The notes under the pieces: model-generated | Databases searched by the model: none | The model's input: only the letters and a program-made list of their open reading frames with translations | Told to the model about the DNA's origin: nothing | Part shown: positions 44,824 through 52,700 of the stretch, piece after piece | Layout: the number at the start of each line of letters is the position of its first letter | Numbering within the stretch: the first letter of the stretch is position 1 | Origin: Rugosimonospora acidiphila | Lineage (GTDB): Bacteria; Actinomycetota; Actinomycetes; Mycobacteriales; Micromonosporaceae | DNA: 64,000 nucleotides | Reading direction: 5' to 3' | Assembly (NCBI RefSeq): GCF_039543385.1 | Contig: NZ_BAABJQ010000007.1 | Location: 1 to 64,000, forward strand | Made by a program: the position numbers and the translations under genes

Positions 44824-45441
44824 ATGGGCAACCCGCCCACCGATAACTGGCATCCGGTCGACAAGGCGCCGATCAAGGTTGATGTCAGTGGCCTGCAGGA
44901 CTTCGCCAAGCTGGTCCACGACGAGCTGACCAACGACTTCACCGTGAACTTCCAGCAGGGCGTCCAGCCCATGCTCCAGGCGATCGCGCCGTTCGGCGAC
45001 GGCGGCCTGCAGGAGGGCAAGTTCTTCCGCGAGCAGCACCAGGACTGTGTGGAGGCGATCGGCGGCCTGCTGCAGGACATCGGGATGGGGATGGATTCGC
45101 TGAGCTCAGCGGCGACGTCGATCTACATCGAGTACCTGAGCGGTGACGAACTGAGCTCCGCGACGCTCGACGACGTGCTGACGGCGTTCTTCCCGACGCC
45201 GGGGATGATGACGCTGCAACAGAAGCTCGATCAGGGGGACAAGGACGGGGGCTCGGACTCGTCGGACGGAAAGACGACAGACGTCCCTCCGAAGATCCCG
45301 CAGCTCGATCCCAACGCCCCGGCGCCGCACTACGACCCGGGTGCCGGGCAGACGATCGCGCCCGGAACGCCCGGTGCGTACACCATCCCGGCCGACAGTG
45401 ACCACATGAACCAGACTCCGACCGATCCGCTCCAGCGTTGA
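44824..45441 (+). CDS. Helical ESX-substrate-like protein (partner of next gene)
   Basis: The product has 205 residues from ATG 44824, with GGGGGAGG upstream; a TTG at 44776 is rejected. Residues about 15-130 are helical (DVSGLQDFAKLVHDELTNDF, VEAIGGLLQDIGMGMDSLSS) with a turn AIAPFGDGGLQEGKFF where WXG proteins have their motif. The C-terminal 75 residues are acidic and Pro-rich. It is encoded before a WXG/PPE-like protein in the small-then-large order seen three times in ESX-A. I infer the PE-like partner. Specific family not recognised. Confidence 0.5.
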   Translation: MGNPPTDNWHPVDKAPIKVDVSGLQDFAKLVHDELTNDFTVNFQQGVQPMLQAIAPFGDGGLQEGKFFREQHQDCVEAIGGLLQDIGMGMDSLSSAATSIYIEYLSGDELSSATLDDVLTAFFPTPGMMTLQQKLDQGDKDGGSDSSDGKTTDVPPKIPQLDPNAPAPHYDPGAGQTIAPGTPGAYTIPADSDHMNQTPTDPLQR

Positions 45442-45508
45442 CCGGTCGGGCCGGCGCGGGCGCACGCTCGGCGGCTCTCGCGGGACCCGACGATAACGGG
45501 AGACAGCG

Positions 45509-47278
45509 ATGCCCGACGACAAGTACTACGGCTACACGCCGATACCGATTCCGGCACCGGCCGCCGCCAGCGACGACTACATTTCGGTCTCACAGATCAC
45601 CAAGGAAGCGGCGTATCAGCCGACCCAGTGGGACGACGATCGTCGCGTCACCATCGACAACCTGTGGATGATGGTCCAGAGGGAGTCCGACGAGCGGGTG
45701 ACCGCGACGGCGGATATGTGGCGACGCGTCGAATCGCTGCTCGAAACCACCGGGAACAATCTGCGCCGGTACGCCGACGCCCTGGCCAAGAAGTGGGACT
45801 CGGACGCGGGCCGGGCGTTCCTGCAGCAGGTCGGCAGGTCGCTCTACTCGATCGACGAGTGGAAGGGGATCGCGCAGACCAACGCCGCCGGCCTCGACCT
45901 GCTTGCCGCGAGCATCAAGAAAAACCAGGAAAAGGCGAAACCGATCTGGCAGACGTACGTCAAAGCCATCCAGCAACCCGGATCGGTACCGGGCAGTGCG
46001 CCCAAACAGCCGAACGTTCTGCTGTTCTGGGAGTCGCCGGAGTCCGAAGGGGACCGCAAAACGCGCCTGCGCAAGGAGTACGCCGACAAGATCAAGCCCT
46101 ACGCGAAGGACCTCGCCGACACCTATATGGATGTCTACTTCTACCACTTGAGCAGGGGCACCAAGTTCAAGGGACCCACGGACGCGGCGTTCGCGAGCCC
46201 GCCGGTGCCCTCACCCGGCGCGCTGCCGCCCGGTACGCTCCCGACGCCGGGCGTGTTGCCCAAGCCCACGCTGCCCAAGCCCACGCTGCCCACCCAGATC
46301 TCGCCCGATCACCTCGTCGACGTACCGGCCGGGGATCTGCCCGGCGCCAACCTGCCGGGCGCCAACCTGCCCGGCAGCGACCTGCCCGGGGCCAACCTGC
46401 CCGGCAGCGACCACTCGCTGACGCTGGCCGGTCAGATGGGCCCCATGCCGCAGCTGAACCTGCCCAACGTGCCCAACCTGCCGACCGTGGGCCCGCCACC
46501 GGCCGCCGGACCGCTGCCGATGCCGGTCCTGCCGTCACTGCCGAACGTCGGTGAGCCCCCGCCGTCGGCGCCGGGTGAGCCGCGGCCGCTGGCCGGCGCG
46601 GAAGAGCCGCTGACCAGGCCGTCGATGCCCGGCCGGCCCAACCTGTCCGGACTGCGCCGGCCCGGACAGGTCCGCCCGCCGTCGCCGGGTCGTGGCACGC
46701 CGAACCTGCGTGGCGCCCGGGGGCGCGGCGGGGCACCGTCACAGGGGGCCGAGGGTTCCGACCTCAGCGAAGAGGTCGAGCACCCCAACGCGCGCGCACC
46801 GATGCCGCCCCGGCTGGGCGGTCGTCGCGCTGAGTCCGGGCCGCGGCGGCCGGGCTCCCGGGCCGAGGAGGAGCCGGCCGGGCGCGGTGTCGGCCCACGG
46901 TCCCGAAGCGACGACGAGGCCGACCGGCTGGCCGGGCGGCGCCGGCCCGGTGTGGCCGAGGAGGAGCAGGAGGCCTTCCGCCAGCAGGCCGGCGGCCGGC
47001 CGGACCTGGAGGGCCGCTCGGCGACCCTGCGCCGCGGCACGGGCGCCGAGCCGCTGGAGGAGGCGGGTCACGGCCCGGCCCTCGGCGGCAGGTCGGCGCC
47101 GCCGCCAAAGGCTCGCCGGTCCGGCGGTGCCGTGGGTGCGGAGGAGTACGAGTTTGTGCTGGAGCCCGACGGTGACGACCAGCTGTGGGAGGTCGAGCAG
47201 CCGGCGCCCACGGTCATCGACACCCCTCACGCGCCCCGCCCGGCGGATCCCGGACCGGCGCTGGGCCGCCCGGATTGA
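45509..47278 (+). CDS. WXG/PPE-like protein with long Pro/Arg-rich region and acidic tail
   Basis: The product has 589 residues from ATG 45509, after GGGAGA. The helical head (about 40-215) contains ATADMWRRVESLLETTGNNL and the turn KKWDSDAGRAFLQQ, a W-x-S variant of WXG. Then comes a Pro/Leu region with A(N/D)LPG pentapeptide repeats (LPGANLPGANLPGSD), and a long Arg/Gly/Glu-rich part. The C-terminus EYEFVLEPDGDDQLWEVEQP is acidic with one W, as in the other three large substrate-like proteins. I infer ESX-B export with the 44824 product. A strong hairpin follows the stop. Confidence 0.55.
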   Translation: MPDDKYYGYTPIPIPAPAAASDDYISVSQITKEAAYQPTQWDDDRRVTIDNLWMMVQRESDERVTATADMWRRVESLLETTGNNLRRYADALAKKWDSDAGRAFLQQVGRSLYSIDEWKGIAQTNAAGLDLLAASIKKNQEKAKPIWQTYVKAIQQPGSVPGSAPKQPNVLLFWESPESEGDRKTRLRKEYADKIKPYAKDLADTYMDVYFYHLSRGTKFKGPTDAAFASPPVPSPGALPPGTLPTPGVLPKPTLPKPTLPTQISPDHLVDVPAGDLPGANLPGANLPGSDLPGANLPGSDHSLTLAGQMGPMPQLNLPNVPNLPTVGPPPAAGPLPMPVLPSLPNVGEPPPSAPGEPRPLAGAEEPLTRPSMPGRPNLSGLRRPGQVRPPSPGRGTPNLRGARGRGGAPSQGAEGSDLSEEVEHPNARAPMPPRLGGRRAESGPRRPGSRAEEEPAGRGVGPRSRSDDEADRLAGRRRPGVAEEEQEAFRQQAGGRPDLEGRSATLRRGTGAEPLEEAGHGPALGGRSAPPPKARRSGGAVGAEEYEFVLEPDGDDQLWEVEQPAPTVIDTPHAPRPADPGPALGRPD

Positions 47279-47300
47279 GGCACGGCCCCAGGCCAGAACA

Positions 47301-47332
47301 CGGCGGCCGGATCCGCAGGGATCCGGCCGCCG
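47301..47332. terminator. Strong hairpin in the convergent gap
   Basis: CGGCGGCCGGATCC (47301-47314) and GGATCCGGCCGCCG (47319-47332) form a perfect 14-bp stem with a GCAG loop, 22 bp after the stop of the 45509 gene. It is the longest perfect inverted repeat I found in the window. No T-tract follows on either side. Confidence 0.75.
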
Positions 47333-47374
47333 GGTCGTCACATGGCCGATGGCGTGCCGCCCCGGGCCGCCGGC

Positions 47375-47494
47375 GGATCAGGCCGGGCTTCGGCGCGTCA
47401 GGCCGGGGTTCCGCGCGTCAGGCCGGACTCCGGAGCGTCAGGCCAGGGTTCCGCCCGTCGGGCCGGGGTTTGGCGCGTCAGTCCGGGGTTCGGC
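47375..47494 (-). repeat. Six tandem 20-bp repeats at the end of mycP (ESX-B)
   Basis: Units of 20 bp start at 47375, 47395, 47415, 47435, 47455 and 47475, with consensus GCGTCAGGCCGGGGTTCCGC. The last unit contains the mycP stop codon (TCA at 47478-47480 on the plus strand). Most other units carry the same TCA, so the minus-strand message has TGACGC repeated about every 20 bases after the gene. A similar, shorter array lies at 57314. Confidence 0.85.
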
Positions 47495-48845
47495 GCGGCA
47501 GCGCGAAGAACACCGCCTCCGGCTCGTCGACGGTCCGCTGCACGGGCGGGGGCGGCGCGTTGCCCGGCCGCCAGTCGCGCCGCCGGCCCCGGCGCAGCGC
47601 CACCGTGAGTAGGACACCACCGGCGGCGAGCAGCAGCGCGACGCCGCCAACGATCATCGCGATCCGCCCGTCGTGGTACCAGGCGGCGGCGCGGGCCACG
47701 GCCGCGGGATCGCTGGCGGCGGCCGGTATCGGGGAGGGAGCCGCCGTACCCGAGAGCGGCAGCTGTTCGGTCAGCGCACGGTACGGGTCCACCAGGCCGT
47801 ACCCGTACTGTGTGCCGTGGCGCGCACCGGGCATCGGGTCGGCGGTCGCCTCCAGCCGCCACATCACGTCGGTGTTGCGCAGTCCCGGATCCGTCGACCA
47901 GAGCAGTGCCGCGGCCGCGCTGACCAGCGGCGCGGCCATGCTCGTACCGCTCCAGTACGCGTACCCGCTCACGCGCGTCGCGGCCAGCACGGTGCCGCCC
48001 GGGGCGACCAGGTCCACGTACGACCCGACCTGCGATTCGTCCAGCCGCTTGCCGGTCTGATCGATCGCGCCCACGCCCAGCACGTCGTTGTATGCCGCCG
48101 GATACGACGGCGGATCGGTGGTCGCCGACGGCGCGATGCCGGGGACGGCGGGCGTCGCGCCGGTGTCGGCCGTGTGGTGGTTGCCCACCGAGGCCACGAC
48201 GATGCAGCCCTTGGTGTCCTGCGCGTACTTCACCGCCTGCGCCACGGCCGGATAGTCCGCGTCCAGAGTGAGCGAGATGTTGATGATCTTCGCACCGCTG
48301 TCCGCCGCGTACCGGATGGCATTGGCGAAGACCTGTGGGCTCACCGCGTCGCCGGTGCCGGTGTCGCTGGCAGCGGTGCCGCTGTCGTCTTCGTGCTCGC
48401 TGACCCGCACCGGCAGGATCGTCACCCCGGGGGCGAACCCCTGGAACCCGATGCCGTCGATGTGCGTACCCGCGATCAGGCTGGCCACCGCGGTGCCGTG
48501 CGAGGCACAGTCGAAGTCCCCGCCGGGAGCCCCGCGCAGGTAGTCGAAGCCGGGCAGCACGTGGCCCCTCAGCTGCGGGTGGTCCGCGTCCACGCCCGAG
48601 TCGATGACCGCGACGGTGATGCCCGCGCCGGTGCTCAACGGCTGCACGTCCGGCAGGTCGAGCAGTTGCTGCGCCCACGGGGTCTGCCGGATCGTCGTGC
48701 CGGGATCGGCCGCGTTCGGGCAGGTCGCGGCCGGTGCGGCGGCACTCGCCGCCCGCGGTACGGCGAGGCCCGCCGAAAGCACCACCACGGTGACGGCCGC
48801 GACCAGCGCGACCCGGGTGAGCCGCCGGGATCGAGGACAGAACAC
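47478..48845 (-). CDS. mycP: Mycosin (membrane-anchored subtilase) MycP (ESX-B)
   Basis: The product has 455 residues. A basic N-terminus and a strong signal peptide (LTRVALVAAVTVVVLSAGLA) end near an A-x-A site around residue 36. The catalytic triad is D82 (VAVIDSG), H116 (CASHGT) and S302 (WSGTSMAAP). A Pro/Ala linker leads to a C-terminal transmembrane helix (about 398-422) and a basic RRGRRRDW tail. It is larger than the ESX-A mycosin, mainly through an acidic insert (EHEDDSGTAASDTGTG) after the His motif. It is convergent with the 45509 gene and divergent from the toxin operon. Confidence 0.94.
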   Translation of the reverse strand: MFCPRSRRLTRVALVAAVTVVVLSAGLAVPRAASAAAPAATCPNAADPGTTIRQTPWAQQLLDLPDVQPLSTGAGITVAVIDSGVDADHPQLRGHVLPGFDYLRGAPGGDFDCASHGTAVASLIAGTHIDGIGFQGFAPGVTILPVRVSEHEDDSGTAASDTGTGDAVSPQVFANAIRYAADSGAKIINISLTLDADYPAVAQAVKYAQDTKGCIVVASVGNHHTADTGATPAVPGIAPSATTDPPSYPAAYNDVLGVGAIDQTGKRLDESQVGSYVDLVAPGGTVLAATRVSGYAYWSGTSMAAPLVSAAAALLWSTDPGLRNTDVMWRLEATADPMPGARHGTQYGYGLVDPYRALTEQLPLSGTAAPSPIPAAASDPAAVARAAAWYHDGRIAMIVGGVALLLAAGGVLLTVALRRGRRRDWRPGNAPPPPVQRTVDEPEAVFFALPRRTPD

Positions 48846-48938
48846 TCCGCGTGCCTCCCTGACGGTCCGAATAGGTCTAGTGACGGGTTGCGATATTTAA
48901 GTATCCTCCGTTACGAGGACTCGTGCGGGGGAGGCTGC

Positions 48939-49361
48939 GTGGACGACGGCAGAAATGACCGGATGGACAACAGCGGTCTCAAGGCGCGGGCCGAGGAGCT
49001 CATGGGTGAGTTCAACCGCATCCGCACCGGAATGCGTGACCTCCAGCAGACGCTGCGCCAGATCACCGCTACCGCCAAGTCCGCTGACGGCTACGTCACC
49101 GCCGTCGTGGGGCCGCGCGGCCAGCTCATCCGCCTGGAGCTCGACCCCCGCGTCTACCGGCGGCCGGACTCCAAGCAGCTGGCCGCGACCATCACGGAAA
49201 CGATCAAGCGCGCCGCCGCCGACGCGATGGCGCAGATCTCGGAGGCGTGCAAGCCGTACATCCCCGACGAGGAGCTTCAGGCGCATCTCCAGTTCGACGT
49301 CGACGGCATGAGCCGCCGGCTCGACTCCGAACTCGACTTTCTCAATCTGGAGCGGCCATGA
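48939..49361 (+). CDS. YbaB/EbfC (EspL-like) protein heading the toxin operon
   Basis: The product has 140 residues from GTG 48939, with GGGGGAGG just upstream. It has a typical YbaB plan: N-terminal coiled helix (LKARAEELMGEFNRIRTGMR), beta meander (SADGYVTAVVGPRGQLIRLE) and a long C-terminal helix (LAATITETIKRAAADAMAQI). It is the best YbaB match in the window. Its stop overlaps the start of a WXG-like gene, which precedes the giant toxin. In ESX-1, EspL supports substrate stability, so a toxin-specific loading factor is a reasonable inference. A DNA-binding role cannot be excluded. Confidence 0.8.
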   Translation: MDDGRNDRMDNSGLKARAEELMGEFNRIRTGMRDLQQTLRQITATAKSADGYVTAVVGPRGQLIRLELDPRVYRRPDSKQLAATITETIKRAAADAMAQISEACKPYIPDEELQAHLQFDVDGMSRRLDSELDFLNLERP

Positions 49362-49693
49362 CAGGCGAGAAGGCGACCGCGGTCGACCCGACCGAGGCTC
49401 TCAACGGTGCCGGCCAGCTCACCACCGTCGGCGACGGGGTGCTGCGCAAGTGGTTCGGCCTGGTCGACCGCATCAATGGCCTCAACGACAAGCGGCCGTG
49501 GGGCAACGACGACGTCGGCAAGAAGTTCAACCAGTACTACCTGGAGGGCGAGAATCCGCAGGCCACGCAGGCGCTCTCGGCCGGCACGGAGATGGTGGTC
49601 GCGCTGTCGATGGTGGGCGACCAGATCACGGAAGCGGTGCGGGGCACCGAGGACCTCGACCAGCTGATCGCGCAGTGGTTCGGCAAGCAGTGA
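49358..49693 (+). CDS. WXG-like small helical protein, toxin partner
   Basis: The product has 111 residues, ATG overlapping the previous stop (ATGA). It forms a helical hairpin with the turn KRPWGNDDVGKKFNQYY (W-x-N variant of WXG). The N-terminus TALNGAGQLT-like helix and the C-terminal LSMVGDQITEAVRGTEDLDQ helix flank it. It lies 94 bp before the large toxin, whose own N-terminus also carries a WXG-like module. By analogy with the small Lap partners of LXG toxins, it may dimerise with the toxin head for EccC recognition. No C-terminal YxxxD/E motif is apparent. Confidence 0.65.
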   Translation: MTGEKATAVDPTEALNGAGQLTTVGDGVLRKWFGLVDRINGLNDKRPWGNDDVGKKFNQYYLEGENPQATQALSAGTEMVVALSMVGDQITEAVRGTEDLDQLIAQWFGKQ

Positions 49694-49787
49694 GGCCGTC
49701 CCGAGCGGGCCGGATTCGATCAGTCTGGCTCGGCGCGTCCAGCGCCGCGCGACGACCCAGTCCAGTCGCCGCGGGGGGCCGGTCGGC

Positions 49788-52700
49788 ATGGCCATTGATC
49801 GACCAGACCTGACTCCGTTCGGCTGGCTCTTCGAGGCGATCTGCATCGTCGGCGGCGGGTCCGCGTGGCCCGACGGGGACGAGGACGTGCTCCGTGACCT
49901 GGCCAATGCCTGGGGCGATCTGGCCAACCTGCTCAACACCGGGCTGGCCGACGCCGACAACGCCGCCGTACGGGTGCTCACGGCGTGGGGTGGCGAGGCG
50001 GGTCAGGCGTTCAACGACTACTGGAACGCACTCGCGATCCGGCCGGACAGCGGCCTGCCGCAGATCATCGACGCGGCACAGAACTTCAGCGACGCCATTG
50101 ACGACGCCGCGATGCAGATCGAGTACGCCAAGCTCATCCTCACCATCACGCTGCTCGTCACGGTCATCACGGTCGCCATCTGCCAGATGCTGGCGGCGAT
50201 CACCTTCGGCGGGTCCGAGGGGGCTGCCGCGGCCGAGGTGGCGGCTGCCCGCACGGTGGCCGGCCAGGTATTCCAGCGGCTGCTGGCCTGGATCGGCAGG
50301 AGCGTGGTCCGCAAGGTCATCGCCAAGTTCGCCGTCAAGTTCGTGGTCCACGAGGTACAGCAGGTCGTGGTGCAGGTCGGGTCGGACTACCTGGCCCAGG
50401 AGATCCAGATCCACGAAGGTACCCGCAAGAGCCTCGACACCGATTCGCTGAAGAACAGCCTCGTGTCCGCCGGCATCACGGGCGCGCTCACCTTCCCGGC
50501 CAGCATGGTCAACCTGAAGCTGCCCAAAACCTGGCAGACCATGGGCACCAAGATTCTCATCCACTCGGTGTCCAACGCCATCGCCATGCCGGCCTCCCAG
50601 GTGCTGGCCACGGGCCTGACCACCCACGACTGGAGCTGGGACAACCTCACCGAGGGCATGAGCCTGAGCACCTTCCTGGACGCGGCCGCGATGGGCGGCG
50701 GGATGGCCGGCATCGGCATCGCGACGGAGCACGCGAAGAGCCGCTCGACGCCCGTGGTGGAGGAGTTCGCCCCGGCGGCCGGCGACAAGGCCACGCTCGG
50801 GCCCACCACGACCGACGCCCCAGACGTGACCAGGACTCCGGACGTGACCAGCAGCCCGGACCTGACGGGCAGCCCGGACGTGACGGGCAGCCCGGAGCTG
50901 GCGCCGGACCTGACGGGTTCCCCGACCGAGAGGTCGACCGGGTCGCCGGACACGACCACCGCCGGCACCGACGGCGCGGCCGGCGAGCAGGGAAGCGGGG
51001 GCGCTCCGGTCGTCACGGTCACCACGCAGGAGGGTGGCTCGGGCAGCTACACCACGGCCAACGAGCCCACCACCACGAGCACCGCGGGTGCCGGTACGAC
51101 CGGCGGCTCCACGAGGGCGGACACCTCGGGGGCGGGTACGGGCGGCGGGGCTCGGTCCGGGGCGCAGTCCGGGATGGGCGACAGCGCGACCCGCGCCGGT
51201 GCCGGGGACGGTACGGCCCAGTCCGCTCGGGCGTCCGCGGCCGACGACGGGCGGTCGATCGCGCCCGAGACGGACGAGCCGACCGGCGGCTCCGTGAGCG
51301 CACCGGCCGCGGGTACGGGCGTCGACGCCGGCCGGGGCGGCGTCGAGGCGGCCACGGACGGGTCCGCCGCGACCGAGAGCGCGGCGCCCGGCGACCGGAC
51401 GGCGCAGTCGGCCCCGGCGCCCGCCGACCGTGCCGCGGTGCCCGCCGACGGCAGGACCGCGCCGGTCGACGGGCAGGCGGTGCCGGCCAACGGCAGGGCG
51501 GCGTCCGCAGACGGCGCCGCAGTGCCGGTCGAAGGCAGGGCGCTGTCGGCCGACGGCAGGGCGGCGTCGGTCGACGGCAGGGCGGCGTCGGTCGACGGCA
51601 GGGCTTTGCCAACCGACGGCCGGGCTGTGCCGGTCGAGGGTGAGGCGGCACCGGCGGACGGTGGCGCCGCATCCGCCGGTGGTCGTGGAGTGGCGGCTGA
51701 CGCGAGCAGGGAAGCCTCCGCGCCGGGCGACCGGGCGGGCGACCCCACCAGGTCCGGTGTCCCGGCCAGCGACCGGACGGTGGACCGCCCAGCCGACGGA
51801 GCCAGGACGGATCAGCGCGCCCCCGCCTCGACCAGAACGGACTCGCCCCGGCCGGGCGACACGGGGCCGAACTCGTCGCGCCCCGCCGACTCGCGCCCCG
51901 CCGATTCCAGGCCCGCCGATTCCAGGCCTGGTGAATCCAGGCCCGGCGACACCAGGCCCGGCGACACCAGGTCGGCCGACTCCCGGTCGGGCGACAAACG
52001 GGCCGGAGGAGACAGGTCGGACTCGAAGAAGGCCGACGCGGGCCAGGTCGTGGCCGCCGCGGTGCCGCTCGTGGCGGAGCGCTCCGGCGAACTCGCGCTC
52101 GCGGGCGCCGGTTCGGGTGATCGTACCGGCCCACCGGAGCGACTGGGCGGGGCCGGCGACGGTACGACGGCGACTCACGACGGTACGGCCGCGACGCGCT
52201 CCGACGCCGGGCCGCCCGACCAGCGCACGCCGACCGGCGAGGGGCGCGACGGCGGCGGAGGCAACGGTGGCGAGGGCGGCGGTGGCGGGGGCGGCGACGA
52301 GGGCCCGCCGCCCGTCTCCGGTGAGCACCCGGGCAACGGCCTGCCCGCCCGGCCGTCGAGTACCGAGACCGCGGCCGGTACCCGCAGTTACGAGGGTCCG
52401 CCCCAGCGGTTCGAGGGGGATCCGGCCAGCGACGAGGCGAAGCGGGCGGTCACCGCGTCCTCGCGGACGTTCGCGGATTCGGTGCGCGACCGGATGAACG
52501 AGGAGGAGCTGGGGACCAAGAACCGGGTACGCGTGTCGGGCGCCATGCTCTCCGACGAGGACGGCGCGAACACCATCCGTACCCACTCCAGCATGCGCCC
52601 CATCCGGACCAGCGACGGCAGCGAACCGGTGCAGCCGCGGGTACATCCGGAGGTGCAGCGGGTTCTCGATCGGATCAAGGCGGACGCGGAGGGCGACCCG

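Noticed and set aside
47673..48938. Upstream extension of the 48939 YbaB-like gene by more than 400 residues
   Set aside because: It is antisense to mycP, which has a full catalytic triad; the GTG at 48939 has a near-perfect ribosome-binding site.
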